Shown piece after piece: positions 27,115 to 35,021 of a stretch of DNA of 64,000 nucleotides. The notes under the pieces are model-generated. The model was not told the origin of the DNA and ran no database searches. It saw only the letters and a program-made list of their open reading frames with translations. Location of the stretch: contig JAFSSM010000021.1 of NCBI GenBank assembly GCA_017451025.1, positions 166,361-230,360 of the forward strand. The letters are read 5' to 3'. The position numbers were made by a program, and so were the translations under genes. Within the stretch, counting starts at the first letter, position 1, and each line of letters opens with the position of its first letter. The stretch is from Synergistaceae bacterium. Lineage in GTDB: Bacteria > Synergistota > Synergistia > Synergistales > Aminobacteriaceae.

Positions 27115-29340
27115 ATGAGAAAGAAAAGACTTTCAGGCAATGCTGCTGATGCTGGGACTGCTCCCCGCGCTGGCACCTACGGCAAGCGTAAGGACGAGCG
27201 TCAGCTATCTGGACGAAAACGGCGTTACGCAGACCGCCAAGAACGCAAATTCCGTTCTGTCCAACGAGGACGACGAAAACTTGACGTGGAGGGCAGTCTG
27301 ATACTATGTGACTGGCGATGAGACAATTAAATGGGCGCGTATCAAGGTCGAGGGCGAGGACAACTTGATTCTCGAGGAAGGCTGTACTCTGAATGCCAAG
27401 TGTGCATTAGCGTCAAAGAGGGCAGGAGCTTGACAATTTACGCGCAGTCCACTGGCGACAGCATGGGCAAACTAATCGCCAAAGGTGCCAACTATGGCGC
27501 GGGCATTGGCGGCGGTAGCGGAAAAGGCACGTTGAAGTTTGGAACAGGTGTTATAGTGTACAGAGGTGCCAGTGCCACCCCGACAACTTCGCTTGCAGTT
27601 GATCCGCAGGAAAATGTTTCTACACGCAAGCGGTATATGCCAGGAGTGCCTTGTGTTTCGCCTTGTGTTTCAGTGACAGGCGTTACGTTTAACCAGAAAA
27701 ACATCAATCTGACGGTGGAAGGCAATAGGCGACCCTGACGGCGACTGTGAGCCAGGATAACGCGACCGACAATACCGCCGTTGCGACGGTTGACAGTTCC
27801 GGATTGATAACACCTGTTGCGGCTGGAAAGGCGACCATTACACTAACAGATGGCAACACACCGGGTACATGGGGCTGGACGGATGCCATGACTGCCAGCG
27901 TCGCCAGCGTGAGGACGAACACCTTCAAAGCGAACTTCACGCCAACAGATACGACGTACTATAACGGCAAGGCGAATGTTGCCACAGCCCCGACAATCGG
28001 ATGGGTACACGTTCACCGGCCGTACAGCAACGAATTTGAGCGAGAATACGCAGACGGTAAAGCTGACAACCCCGACGAAGAACGGCTAAGACATTGACTG
28101 CGATATGGGTGGAAAATTAATTTAGCCAGTTTCATACGCCCTGACAGTGTATAAATCACGGTTACGGCAGCAACTTAGTGGAGACGTAGAAATCGGAACG
28201 CCGATAACGACAATACCTGAAAGCGGAGGAAGCCATACGGTAACTCGAACGTTATTCAAAAATGGAGCAGGTCAGGTATTTTATCGTCTGACGTAGCAAT
28301 AACGACCGAAGCAGAGGACTTAAAAGCAGTTACCGGAAAGATATTCACAACAACGGTAAAAGTTGACGTAATGTTCAAACTTGCTGACAGGAATTATGAC
28401 GGCTACGAATACTCAATGTCGATAACGGGAACACCGACGCTTGAGGCATCAGGGAGCAAGGAAGTGAAAATTTCAGTTGTCTCACTAGAACCTGAAGTGT
28501 TGCAGTAGATAAGCGTGGAAATCTCAGGAGATGAAACTCTTTCAACGGACGCAGGAAGTTCAGCCTCGACAGTGTTCACGGCTGACGTGAAAGCCTCATA
28601 CTCTAACGGTCAAAGGATGTCGGAACGCATGAAATCCAGATAAGGCAACTGCAGTAAGCGGCGATGTAACATGAACTGACAGTAAGACCTTAACGGTAAC
28701 GGCAAGAAGTGTTGCTTCAATGCCTACAATCCCAGTTCTGATGTGTACGACACCGAGCATGACGGTAAAGAGAGGCGTAACGATAACGATTTTGACACTA
28801 CAAGCCGATATAACGCCGCAGGAATGCTTGACATACGAAGAACTGTCCACAGGTAAAAGGCGATTCGGAATTGAAACTAGAAAGTACGGCACTGGATTGC
28901 GCGGAACTCGAAATGGTGGCCGCAATAGGCTGTGAGAATCTCGAAGCGGTAAATCTTGAGGGGGCAAGTTTGGAATATCTTGATATGAGTGAGACAGGGT
29001 TCACTTATCTCCATCATCTTGAATGCAAACATCAGCAAGTGTCAACGTGGAATGACGTTGCATCAGACAGAGTAAAACATTTTTCGGCACAGAGAATTTT
29101 GGCTTTGTCTGCAAATGGAAACCTATCGAAGCTGACTTCGTACCAAAAAACTCCGAATATCTCCGCTTCCTCGTTATTAAACTGGATTGACGGCGTAACT
29201 ATCAGTGAAAGCGGAGGAAGCTGTTCCATCTTGGAGAGCATAGTGCTTATTTTTGCGGAACTCTTCAGGAAAGCGAATACACAACTACTATTATCTACTC
29301 AATCTTTGAGCACAGCGAAATTTTTTATGGTATCCTATTC
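27115..29340 (+). pseudogene. Decayed surface protein with Ig-like and leucine-rich segments
   Basis: A start ATG (27115) after AAGGAG opens into a signal peptide that breaks frame after MRKKRLSG and resumes in another frame (MLLMLGLLPALAPTASV). The following frame reads SYLDENGVTQTA ... ENLTWRAV, then TGA, then YYVTGDETIKWARI, a pattern common in large secreted proteins. Later fragments are GISVKEGRSLTIYAQSTG, a bacterial Ig-like-2 segment (VTGVTFNQKNINLTV, ATVDSSGLITPVAAGKATI), and BspA-like leucine-rich repeats (CENLEAVNLEGASLEYLDM). Many stops and frameshifts spread over 2.2 kb, so no product is possible. Boundaries are approximate. Confidence 0.75.
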
Positions 29341-29360
29341 ACTATCCCATTCATAACGAG

Positions 29361-30668
29361 GTGAGAACAATTCCACAGTGCTTAGTTATAGCTGACGACC
29401 TCACCGGCGGAAACGCTACCGGTGTCCTCCTCGCAAAAAACGGCTACAAGGCTCATTCAGTCCTGAGCTACGAACATTCGCGCGAAAATCCCTCATTCAT
29501 GGAGTGCGACTGCCTGATAATCACAACCGATTCACGCGGCCTCACACAAAAAGAAGCCTATTCGCGCATAAAGCACGCCGCACGAGTCTTCAGCAGTCCG
29601 GACGTTAAGCTCTACTCCAAGCGAATAGACTCGACACTTCGCGGCAACATCGGTTCCGAAACAGACGCAATGCTCGACTCGCTCGGTGATGACTACGTTG
29701 CGATTTGCGCACCGTGTTTCCCGTCGTCTGGAAGAACCCTCGTCGGGGGCTATCTGCTGGTTGACGGACTGCCTCTGCACAAGACCAACATAGCCATTGA
29801 CCCGAAAACTCCCGTAAAAGTTTCGGATATCGCTCAAATCTTCCAGTCTCAGAGCAAGTACAAGGTCTCTTCGCTGTTCCTCGACGACCTCATGAACGGC
29901 AAGCACGCCTTAGCACAGAAAATTAATTCACTGGCAGATTCAGGAAGCAGGACAATCATCATCGACTGCGTAACTAACGAGGACCTGAACCTGATAGCCG
30001 ACGCTGTAATCACCAGCAAGCGCAAAGTTATAGCCGTTGACCCCGGAGCTTTTACCGCAACCCTTGCCCGCAAGATAATCACTCCCAGTGCAAGAACAGA
30101 ACGTGTGAAGATTCTTGCGGTAGTCGGAAGTGTCAACTCCAACACTCGCGCCCAAATGGAAAAGCTCTGGCTCGCACAGCGTCCAATTGCCAACGTGTTC
30201 GTCGAGACGAAAAAGCTGCTGGACTCCGACGAAGCACGCGAGCAGGAAATCGAGAGGGTAAGCAGTGAGATTCTGGAGCTGGCCAAGACCAACACAGTGC
30301 TGACAGTTACGGGAGACGGAATTTATCCGGAGAAGCGTATAGACTTCAGCCAGTATTCCGGGCACATCGAGATTCTCACGGGCAGAATCAACACCGCGCT
30401 TGCCGAAATTGCACTGCGCATTCTGCTGGCCGAGCCGTCATTCAGGGGGCTTTACGCGAGCGGAGGAGATGTTACACAGGCAGTGTGCGAGAAGTTCTTT
30501 GCGTCGGGGCTTGAACTGAGGGACGAAGTGCTGCCTCTTGCGGCCTATGGTGTTTTTGCTGGCGGAGAGTTTGACGGGCTTCACGTGGTAACTAAGGGCG
30601 GCAGTCAGGGAAATTCTGACGCAATCAACCTGTGCGTGAACTACCTGAAGTCCAAATTATACATATAG
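29361..30668 (+). CDS. Four-carbon acid sugar kinase, DUF1537 family
   Basis: It phosphorylates a four-carbon acid sugar such as D- or L-threonate or D-erythronate. It has the N-terminal domain with IADDLTGGNATG and SKRIDSTLRGNIG and a C-terminal ATP-binding domain with LYASGGDVTQAV and VTKGGSQGN, as in OtnK/DtnK/LtnK enzymes. The start is GTG at 29361 with a poor ribosome site. It is followed 15 bp later by pdxA2 and then by a GntP carrier, the standard catabolic set. The exact stereoisomer cannot be told from sequence. Confidence 0.9.
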   Translation: MRTIPQCLVIADDLTGGNATGVLLAKNGYKAHSVLSYEHSRENPSFMECDCLIITTDSRGLTQKEAYSRIKHAARVFSSPDVKLYSKRIDSTLRGNIGSETDAMLDSLGDDYVAICAPCFPSSGRTLVGGYLLVDGLPLHKTNIAIDPKTPVKVSDIAQIFQSQSKYKVSSLFLDDLMNGKHALAQKINSLADSGSRTIIIDCVTNEDLNLIADAVITSKRKVIAVDPGAFTATLARKIITPSARTERVKILAVVGSVNSNTRAQMEKLWLAQRPIANVFVETKKLLDSDEAREQEIERVSSEILELAKTNTVLTVTGDGIYPEKRIDFSQYSGHIEILTGRINTALAEIALRILLAEPSFRGLYASGGDVTQAVCEKFFASGLELRDEVLPLAAYGVFAGGEFDGLHVVTKGGSQGNSDAINLCVNYLKSKLYI

Positions 30669-30683
30669 GGAGGCATAAACTTT

Positions 30684-31685
30684 ATGGCAAAACCAATAAT
30701 CGCAATACCAATCGGAGACCCAGCAGGAGTAGGCCCTGAAATTGTCGTCAAGGCTCTTGCTTCTGACGTGGTGAAGAACTGCGCAAACTGCATCATCATC
30801 GGCGACAAGGGCATTATCGACAAGGCAATAGCACTGACCGGCTCAAAGCTCAATGTGAATGTGTGTGCGGACGTATCCGGCGCGGACTTCTCCGACGGAG
30901 TCCTTAACCTGATAGACCTTCACAACATTAATCTTGACAGCTTCAAGTATGGAGTAGTTCAGGCTATGTGCGGTCAGGCGGCGTTTGACTACATCAAGTG
31001 CAGTATCGAGCTTGCGATGTCCGGCAAGGCTGACGCAGTCGCAACCACCCCCATCAACAAGGAGGCACTTCACGCCGCAAACGTCCCGTTCATCGGACAC
31101 ACGGAGATTTTCGGTGCGCTCACTAACACTCCTGACCCGTTGACGATGTTCGAGACCAACGGGTTGCGGGTGTTCTTCCTGACGCGCCACTTATCGCTTA
31201 TGCAGGCAATAGTCAGCATCAACAAGGCAAAGATTATTGCGTGCGTGAAGGAGTGCATGGAAGCCTTAAAGCGTCTGGGCGTAAGTGAGGGCACAATGGC
31301 AATCGCAGGACTTAATCCCCACAGCGGAGAGCACGGTCTTTTCGGCTGGGAGGAAGTCAACGAGATTACTCCTGCTGTCGAAGAGCTGAAGGCTCAGGGC
31401 TTCAACGTTGCGGGGCCTATCGGTGCGGACTCTGTGTTCCATCAGGCGGCAATCGGCCGCTACAACAGCGTGTTATCGCTCTATCACGATCAGGGGCACA
31501 TTGCGACGAAGACTCTGGACTTTGAGCGCACAATATCCATCACAAACGGAATGCCCATTCTGCGGACTAGCGTAGATCACGGTACGGCGTTCGACATTGC
31601 GGGCAAAAACATAGTGAGCGAGGTCAGCATGGTCGAAGCAATCCGTCTTGCGGCCAAGTATGCACCATTCTTCAAGAAAAACTAG
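30684..31685 (+). CDS. pdxA2: PdxA2-type 4-phospho-threonate/erythronate dehydrogenase
   Basis: An NAD-dependent, metal-requiring oxidative decarboxylase of the PdxA family; in this operon context it acts on the phosphorylated four-carbon acid made by the upstream kinase, giving dihydroxyacetone phosphate. Motifs: [13 protein letters not shown] at the N-terminus, FIGHTEIFG with the metal His, [13 protein letters not shown], and [10 protein letters not shown]. It is 333 residues, normal length. A biosynthetic (vitamin B6) PdxA role is less likely because of the kinase and transporter neighbours. Confidence 0.9.
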   Translation: MAKPIIAIPIGDPAGVGPEIVVKALASDVVKNCANCIIIGDKGIIDKAIALTGSKLNVNVCADVSGADFSDGVLNLIDLHNINLDSFKYGVVQAMCGQAAFDYIKCSIELAMSGKADAVATTPINKEALHAANVPFIGHTEIFGALTNTPDPLTMFETNGLRVFFLTRHLSLMQAIVSINKAKIIACVKECMEALKRLGVSEGTMAIAGLNPHSGEHGLFGWEEVNEITPAVEELKAQGFNVAGPIGADSVFHQAAIGRYNSVLSLYHDQGHIATKTLDFERTISITNGMPILRTSVDHGTAFDIAGKNIVSEVSMVEAIRLAAKYAPFFKKN

Positions 31686-31703
31686 GAAGGAGCAATTATT
31701 CTC

Positions 31704-33119
31704 ATGGAACACATTGTAAACGGCAACCAGATGCTAATCGGTCTGGCAGTAGGAATTGTAATTCTTATCGGCCTTGTCCTGTTCACGAAGGTGCAGGCAT
31801 TTCTTGCGCTGATTCTCGCAACGGTTATCGTCGGCGTAATCGGCGGAATGCCCCTGCTCAACGTCTCCTACATTGGAGCTGACGGACTTTCTCACAGCGG
31901 GAGCATAATTTCGTCAATCTCCAACGGTTTCGGCGGAACGCTAGGGAGTATCGGAATCATAATCGGTTTCGGCGTAATGATGGGCCAGCTGTTCGAGGCG
32001 ACAGGTGCGGCTAAGAGAATGGCACACACATTCCTGAAGATGTTCGGGCGCGGACGTGAGGAAGAAGCTCTTGCGTTTACGGGCTTCCTGGTCTCAATCC
32101 CTATCTTCTGCGACTCCGGCTTCGTAGTCCTTGCACCCATCGCTAAGGCACTCTCACGCGTAACCAAGAAGTCAATAATTGCACTTGGAGTAGCACTTGC
32201 GGCAGGACTGGTCATCACCCACTCGCTCGTTCCTCCGACACCTGGCCCTCTGGGCGTGTGCGGAATTTTCGGCGTTGACGTTGGTCTGTACATTCTTGCT
32301 AGCATAGTTCTGGCTCTGCCTATGGCGATTGGATGCATAATGTACGCGCGCATGTCCCTCGCGAAAAAATACTATTGGCTGCAGAACGAGAAGGACGAGA
32401 TCGTGAAGGCTGAGTACCAGAAACCGGACTATGATGCGGCGTTCAACATGGACATGACCGGCGTACCCGGCACAATGGAGTCGTTCATGCCCCTGATTCT
32501 CCCGATAATCCTAATCCTCATCAACACCGTAGCAACAGCCCTAAAGATGACCAGCGGCTTCATGCAGGTAGTTATCTTCTTCGGACAGCCGATTATTGCT
32601 GTTGGACTTGGCCTTCTGGTTGCAATCTTCACGCTTGCTCGCACCCTCACCCGTGAAGAGGCACTCGCCGAGATGGAGAAGGGAATGGCCAGTGCAGGAA
32701 TAATCCTTCTGGTTACTGGCGGCGGCGGAGCACTCGGAAGGATAATTCAGGACTCGGGTCTTGGTACGTACATGGCCAAGTATCTGCTTGATACGTCAAT
32801 TCCGCTGGTGATTCTGCCTCTGGTAATTTCGACAGCAATGCGCTTCATTCAGGGTTCAGGCACCGTTGCGATGGTAACTGCGGCGAGCATCACCGCCCCT
32901 ATCCTCAACAACGCAGGAGTGAATCCGCTTCTGGGAGTAATTGCTTGCTGTGTAGGCTCGCTGTTCTTCGGATACTTCAACGACTCGTATTTCTGGGTAG
33001 TGAACAGGACGCTCGGAGTGAGCGAGGCGAAGGATCAGATTCGTATTTGGTCGTTCACGTCGACGATAGCGTGGGCAGTTGGAGTAGTGGAAGTGTTTGT
33101 GTTGAGCTACGTTCTCTAA
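31704..33119 (+). CDS. GntP-family carboxylate/gluconate:H+ symporter
   Basis: A 471-residue polytopic carrier of the GntP family with about 12 hydrophobic spans. Recognisable segments are FGGTLGSIGIIIGFGVMMGQ, SIPIFCDSGFVVLAP and HSLVPPTPGPLG. Located 18 bp after pdxA2 it is the probable uptake system for the four-carbon acid sugar degraded by the operon. A strong terminator follows. Confidence 0.9.
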   Translation: MEHIVNGNQMLIGLAVGIVILIGLVLFTKVQAFLALILATVIVGVIGGMPLLNVSYIGADGLSHSGSIISSISNGFGGTLGSIGIIIGFGVMMGQLFEATGAAKRMAHTFLKMFGRGREEEALAFTGFLVSIPIFCDSGFVVLAPIAKALSRVTKKSIIALGVALAAGLVITHSLVPPTPGPLGVCGIFGVDVGLYILASIVLALPMAIGCIMYARMSLAKKYYWLQNEKDEIVKAEYQKPDYDAAFNMDMTGVPGTMESFMPLILPIILILINTVATALKMTSGFMQVVIFFGQPIIAVGLGLLVAIFTLARTLTREEALAEMEKGMASAGIILLVTGGGGALGRIIQDSGLGTYMAKYLLDTSIPLVILPLVISTAMRFIQGSGTVAMVTAASITAPILNNAGVNPLLGVIACCVGSLFFGYFNDSYFWVVNRTLGVSEAKDQIRIWSFTSTIAWAVGVVEVFVLSYVL

Positions 33120-33125
33120 GCACAC

Positions 33126-33158
33126 AAGCCCTCCTCACAGAACGGGGAGGGCTTTTTT
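33126..33158 (+). terminator. Strong terminator after GntP gene
   Basis: AAGCCCTCC pairs perfectly with GGAGGGCTT, followed by a T run. It closes the DUF1537-pdxA2-gntP operon. Confidence 0.9.
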
Positions 33159-33172
33159 GAGGTGATAATCAC

Positions 33173-33622
33173 ATGACACACAGCACAAAGTTATTCCGCC
33201 TTTTCACAGTCCTGCTCCTGAGCTTGACGCTGGCCTTCACGCTCGAGGCAGCACCGCGAGTTTCCGTCGAGAGGGACGGCACATACACATCAAAGGAGTA
33301 CGTAGCGGCGTATATTCACCAGTTTGGGAGACTGCCAAGCAACTACATCACGAAGGCAGAGGCCCGCAGACTCGGCTGGGTGAGTTCGCAGGGAAACCTG
33401 AACCGTGTAGCTCCGGGAAAGAGCATAGGCGGGGACAGGTTTGGGAATTACGAGCAGCTATTGCCCGAGAAGAAGGGCCGCCAATACTACGAATGCGACA
33501 TAGATTACCGTGGCGGCAGGCGCAACGCGAAACGCATAATCTTTTCCAGCGACGGACTGATCTACTACACCGAAGACCACTACAATACGTTCGAGCTTCT
33601 TTACGGAAAGGAGAAGCTGTGA
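33173..33622 (+). CDS. Secreted barnase-family ribonuclease
   Basis: An extracellular guanyl-preferring RNase. The signal peptide (residues 1-25, AALEAA-type end) is followed by a complete barnase domain: ITKAEARRLGW, APGKSIGGDRFGNYE, YYECDIDYRGGRRNAKRI (general base Glu and the two Arg) and YYTEDHYNTF (catalytic His). All catalytic residues are kept. It ends in TGATG, overlapping the start of a barstar gene, so immunity is co-translated. It may act as a secreted toxin or scavenging nuclease. Confidence 0.92.
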   Translation: MTHSTKLFRLFTVLLLSLTLAFTLEAAPRVSVERDGTYTSKEYVAAYIHQFGRLPSNYITKAEARRLGWVSSQGNLNRVAPGKSIGGDRFGNYEQLLPEKKGRQYYECDIDYRGGRRNAKRIIFSSDGLIYYTEDHYNTFELLYGKEKL

Positions 33623-33873
33623 TGAAGGTTACTCTTGACGCACTGAGGCTTCAGGACAAGGAAGAAGCACACAAATATCTGCGCTCTGCCCTAAATTTCC
33701 CTGAGTATTACGGCGGGAATCTGGACGCTCTTCATGACTGCCTGACGGAACTCGATGATGTAGTGGTTGAGTTCGTGAACACCGACAAAGTTTCGGATAA
33801 TTATTTCACCAGAGTGATGGCGGTGTTTAAGGACAGCGCGGAAGAGAATGAAGGCTTAATTATTTTGGACTGA
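33622..33873 (+). CDS. Barstar-family ribonuclease inhibitor
   Basis: An 83-residue cytoplasmic inhibitor. The barnase-binding helix is present in FPEYYGGNLDALHDCLTEL, including the Asp that plugs the RNase active site. The start ATG overlaps the RNase stop codon by one base, which fixes the stoichiometry. The pair is a self-protection module. Confidence 0.92.
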   Translation: MKVTLDALRLQDKEEAHKYLRSALNFPEYYGGNLDALHDCLTELDDVVVEFVNTDKVSDNYFTRVMAVFKDSAEENEGLIILD

Positions 33874-33882
33874 GTTCAACAA

Positions 33883-33915
33883 GGCAGGTCTCATGAATCG
33901 GGGTCTGCTGTTTTT
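33883..33915 (+). terminator. Probable terminator after barstar
   Basis: GGCAGGTCT can pair with GGGTCTGCT using G-U pairs, followed by GTTTTTATG. It separates barstar from the tRNA promoter. Confidence 0.5.
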
Positions 33916-33928
33916 ATGAGGCTAAACC

Positions 33929-33956
33929 TTGACAAAAAAAACGCAAGGGTTATAAT
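33929..33956 (+). promoter_or_regulatory. Sigma-70 promoter of the plus-strand tRNA cluster
   Basis: A perfect TTGACA (33929) and TATAAT (33951) with a 16-bp spacer lie 22 bp before the first tRNA. Confidence 0.85.
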
Positions 33957-33978
33957 ACTCACTCGTTGAACGCAATAG

Positions 33979-34056
33979 CGGGGCGTAGCGCAGTCTGGTT
34001 AGCGCACCTGCTTTGGGAGCAGGGGGTCGGAAGTTCGAATCTTCTCGCCCCGACCA
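33979..34056 (+). tRNA. tRNA-Pro (anticodon TGG)
   Basis: A 78-base cloverleaf with acceptor CGGGGCG/CGCCCCG, anticodon loop TTTGGGA, encoded CCA. Confidence 0.95.
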
Positions 34057-34066
34057 GAGTGAAAAT

Positions 34067-34143
34067 GCGGGAATAGCTCAGTTGGCTAGAGCGATGGCCT
34101 TCCAAGCCGTAGGTCGCGGGTTCGAATCCCGTTTCCCGCTCCA
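34067..34143 (+). tRNA. tRNA-Gly (anticodon TCC)
   Basis: A 77-base cloverleaf with acceptor GCGGGAA/TTCCCGC, anticodon loop CTTCCAA, encoded CCA. Confidence 0.95.
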
Positions 34144-34161
34144 AAAGGCGAAGCAAGATAC

Positions 34162-34238
34162 GCGCTCTTAGCTCAGCTGGATAGAGCAACGGCCTTCTAA
34201 GCCGTAGGCCGCGGGTTCGAATCCTGCAGGGCGCGCCA
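34162..34238 (+). tRNA. tRNA-Arg (anticodon TCT)
   Basis: A 77-base cloverleaf with acceptor GCGCTCT/AGGGCGC, anticodon loop CTTCTAA, encoded CCA. It reads AGA. Confidence 0.95.
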
Positions 34239-34254
34239 GTAAATTGAAAATAAT

Positions 34255-34332
34255 GGTGAGTGTAGCGCAATTGGTTAGAGCTTCGGATTGTGGTTCCGGC
34301 GGTTGAGGGTTCAAGTCCCTTCACTCACCCCA
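34255..34332 (+). tRNA. tRNA-His (anticodon GTG)
   Basis: The acceptor is GTGAGTG/CACTCAC preceded by an encoded G at position -1 opposite C73, the histidine-specific feature. The anticodon loop is TTGTGGT and the CCA is encoded. Confidence 0.95.
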
Positions 34333-34346
34333 GTAGTAAGAAAGAT

Positions 34347-34423
34347 GCGCTCTTAGCTCATTAGGATAGAGCGGCAGACTTCGGATCTGCAGGTGGCGGG
34401 TTCGAATCCTGCAGGGCGCGCCA
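34347..34423 (+). tRNA. tRNA-Arg (anticodon TCG)
   Basis: The acceptor is the same as in the tRNA-Arg(TCT) at 34162; the anticodon loop is CTTCGGA between GCAGA and TCTGC. The CCA is encoded. It would read CGA. Confidence 0.92.
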
Positions 34424-34447
34424 CAAGAAATTGACAACTTAATACGT

Positions 34448-34523
<76 letters not shown>

Positions 34524-34541
34524 TTCTTTTAAAGACAATGT

Positions 34542-34571
34542 AACCCTGAGAATATCAGGGTTTTTATTTTT
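34542..34571 (+). terminator. Terminator of the plus-strand tRNA cluster
   Basis: AACCCTGA pairs perfectly with TCAGGGTT around GAATA, followed by TTTATTTTT. Confidence 0.88.
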
Positions 34572-34610
34572 GTGTAAAATCTTGACGGCAAACAAATATG
34601 GAGAATTGCA

Positions 34611-34642
34611 ACAAAAGACCCCTTCTATTCTTAGGAGGGGCC
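34611..34642 (-). terminator. Terminator of the minus-strand tRNA cluster
   Basis: On the minus strand GGCCCCTCCT pairs with AGAAGGGGTC around AAGAAT, followed by TTTTGTTG. Confidence 0.8.
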
Positions 34643-34685
34643 TCATTTATCATTGTCAATTTGTTCTAAAGGATGTTTAGGATTA

Positions 34686-34762
34686 TGGTGGCGGCACCTG
34701 GAATCGAACCGGGGACACTGCGGGTATGAACCGCATGCTCTAGCCATCTGAGCTATGCCGCC
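34686..34762 (-). tRNA. tRNA with CAT anticodon (elongator Met, or Ile2 if lysidinylated)
   Basis: A 77-base cloverleaf on the minus strand with a perfect acceptor GGCGGCA/TGCCGCC, loop TTCATAC, encoded CCA. It is not the initiator, because the first acceptor pair is intact; Met and Ile2 cannot be separated with certainty here. Confidence 0.9.
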
Positions 34763-34770
34763 TTAATTTT

Positions 34771-34847
34771 TGGTGGCGGGGAAAGGATTTGAACCTTTGA
34801 CCTTCGGGTTATGAGCCCGACGAGCTTCCAAACTGCTCCACCCCGCG
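34771..34847 (-). tRNA. Initiator tRNA-fMet (anticodon CAT)
   Basis: The acceptor begins CGCGGGG and its first base C1 is opposite C72, giving the unpaired end that marks an initiator. The anticodon stem ends in three G-C pairs (GGG/CCC) around CTCATAA. The CCA is encoded. Confidence 0.93.
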
Positions 34848-34854
34848 ATGTTTT

Positions 34855-34941
34855 TGGTGCCGGACGAGAGACTCGAACTCTCACGGACTTTACGCCCTCG
34901 GGATTTTAAGTCCCGTGTGTCTACCATTCCACCAGCCCGGC
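34855..34941 (-). tRNA. tRNA-Leu (anticodon TAA)
   Basis: An 87-base tRNA with a long variable arm (class II), acceptor GCCGGGC, anticodon loop CTTAAAA, encoded CCA. Confidence 0.94.
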
Positions 34942-34971
34942 GCAAGATGCTGGTGTTTAAGCACAAAGGGA

Positions 34972-35000
34972 ATTTTACCCTACAAGGTGATTGCCGTCAA
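34972..35000 (-). promoter_or_regulatory. Sigma-70 promoter of the minus-strand tRNA cluster
   Basis: On the minus strand TTGACG and TAAAAT are separated by exactly 17 bp, about 30 bp upstream of tRNA-Leu. Confidence 0.75.
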
Positions 35001-35021
35001 GTTTATGCTCATTTTATGCCT

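Noticed and set aside
27115..29340. A phage or insertion-element region
   Set aside because: No transposase, integrase or terminal inverted repeats were seen; the fragments read as surface-protein domains.
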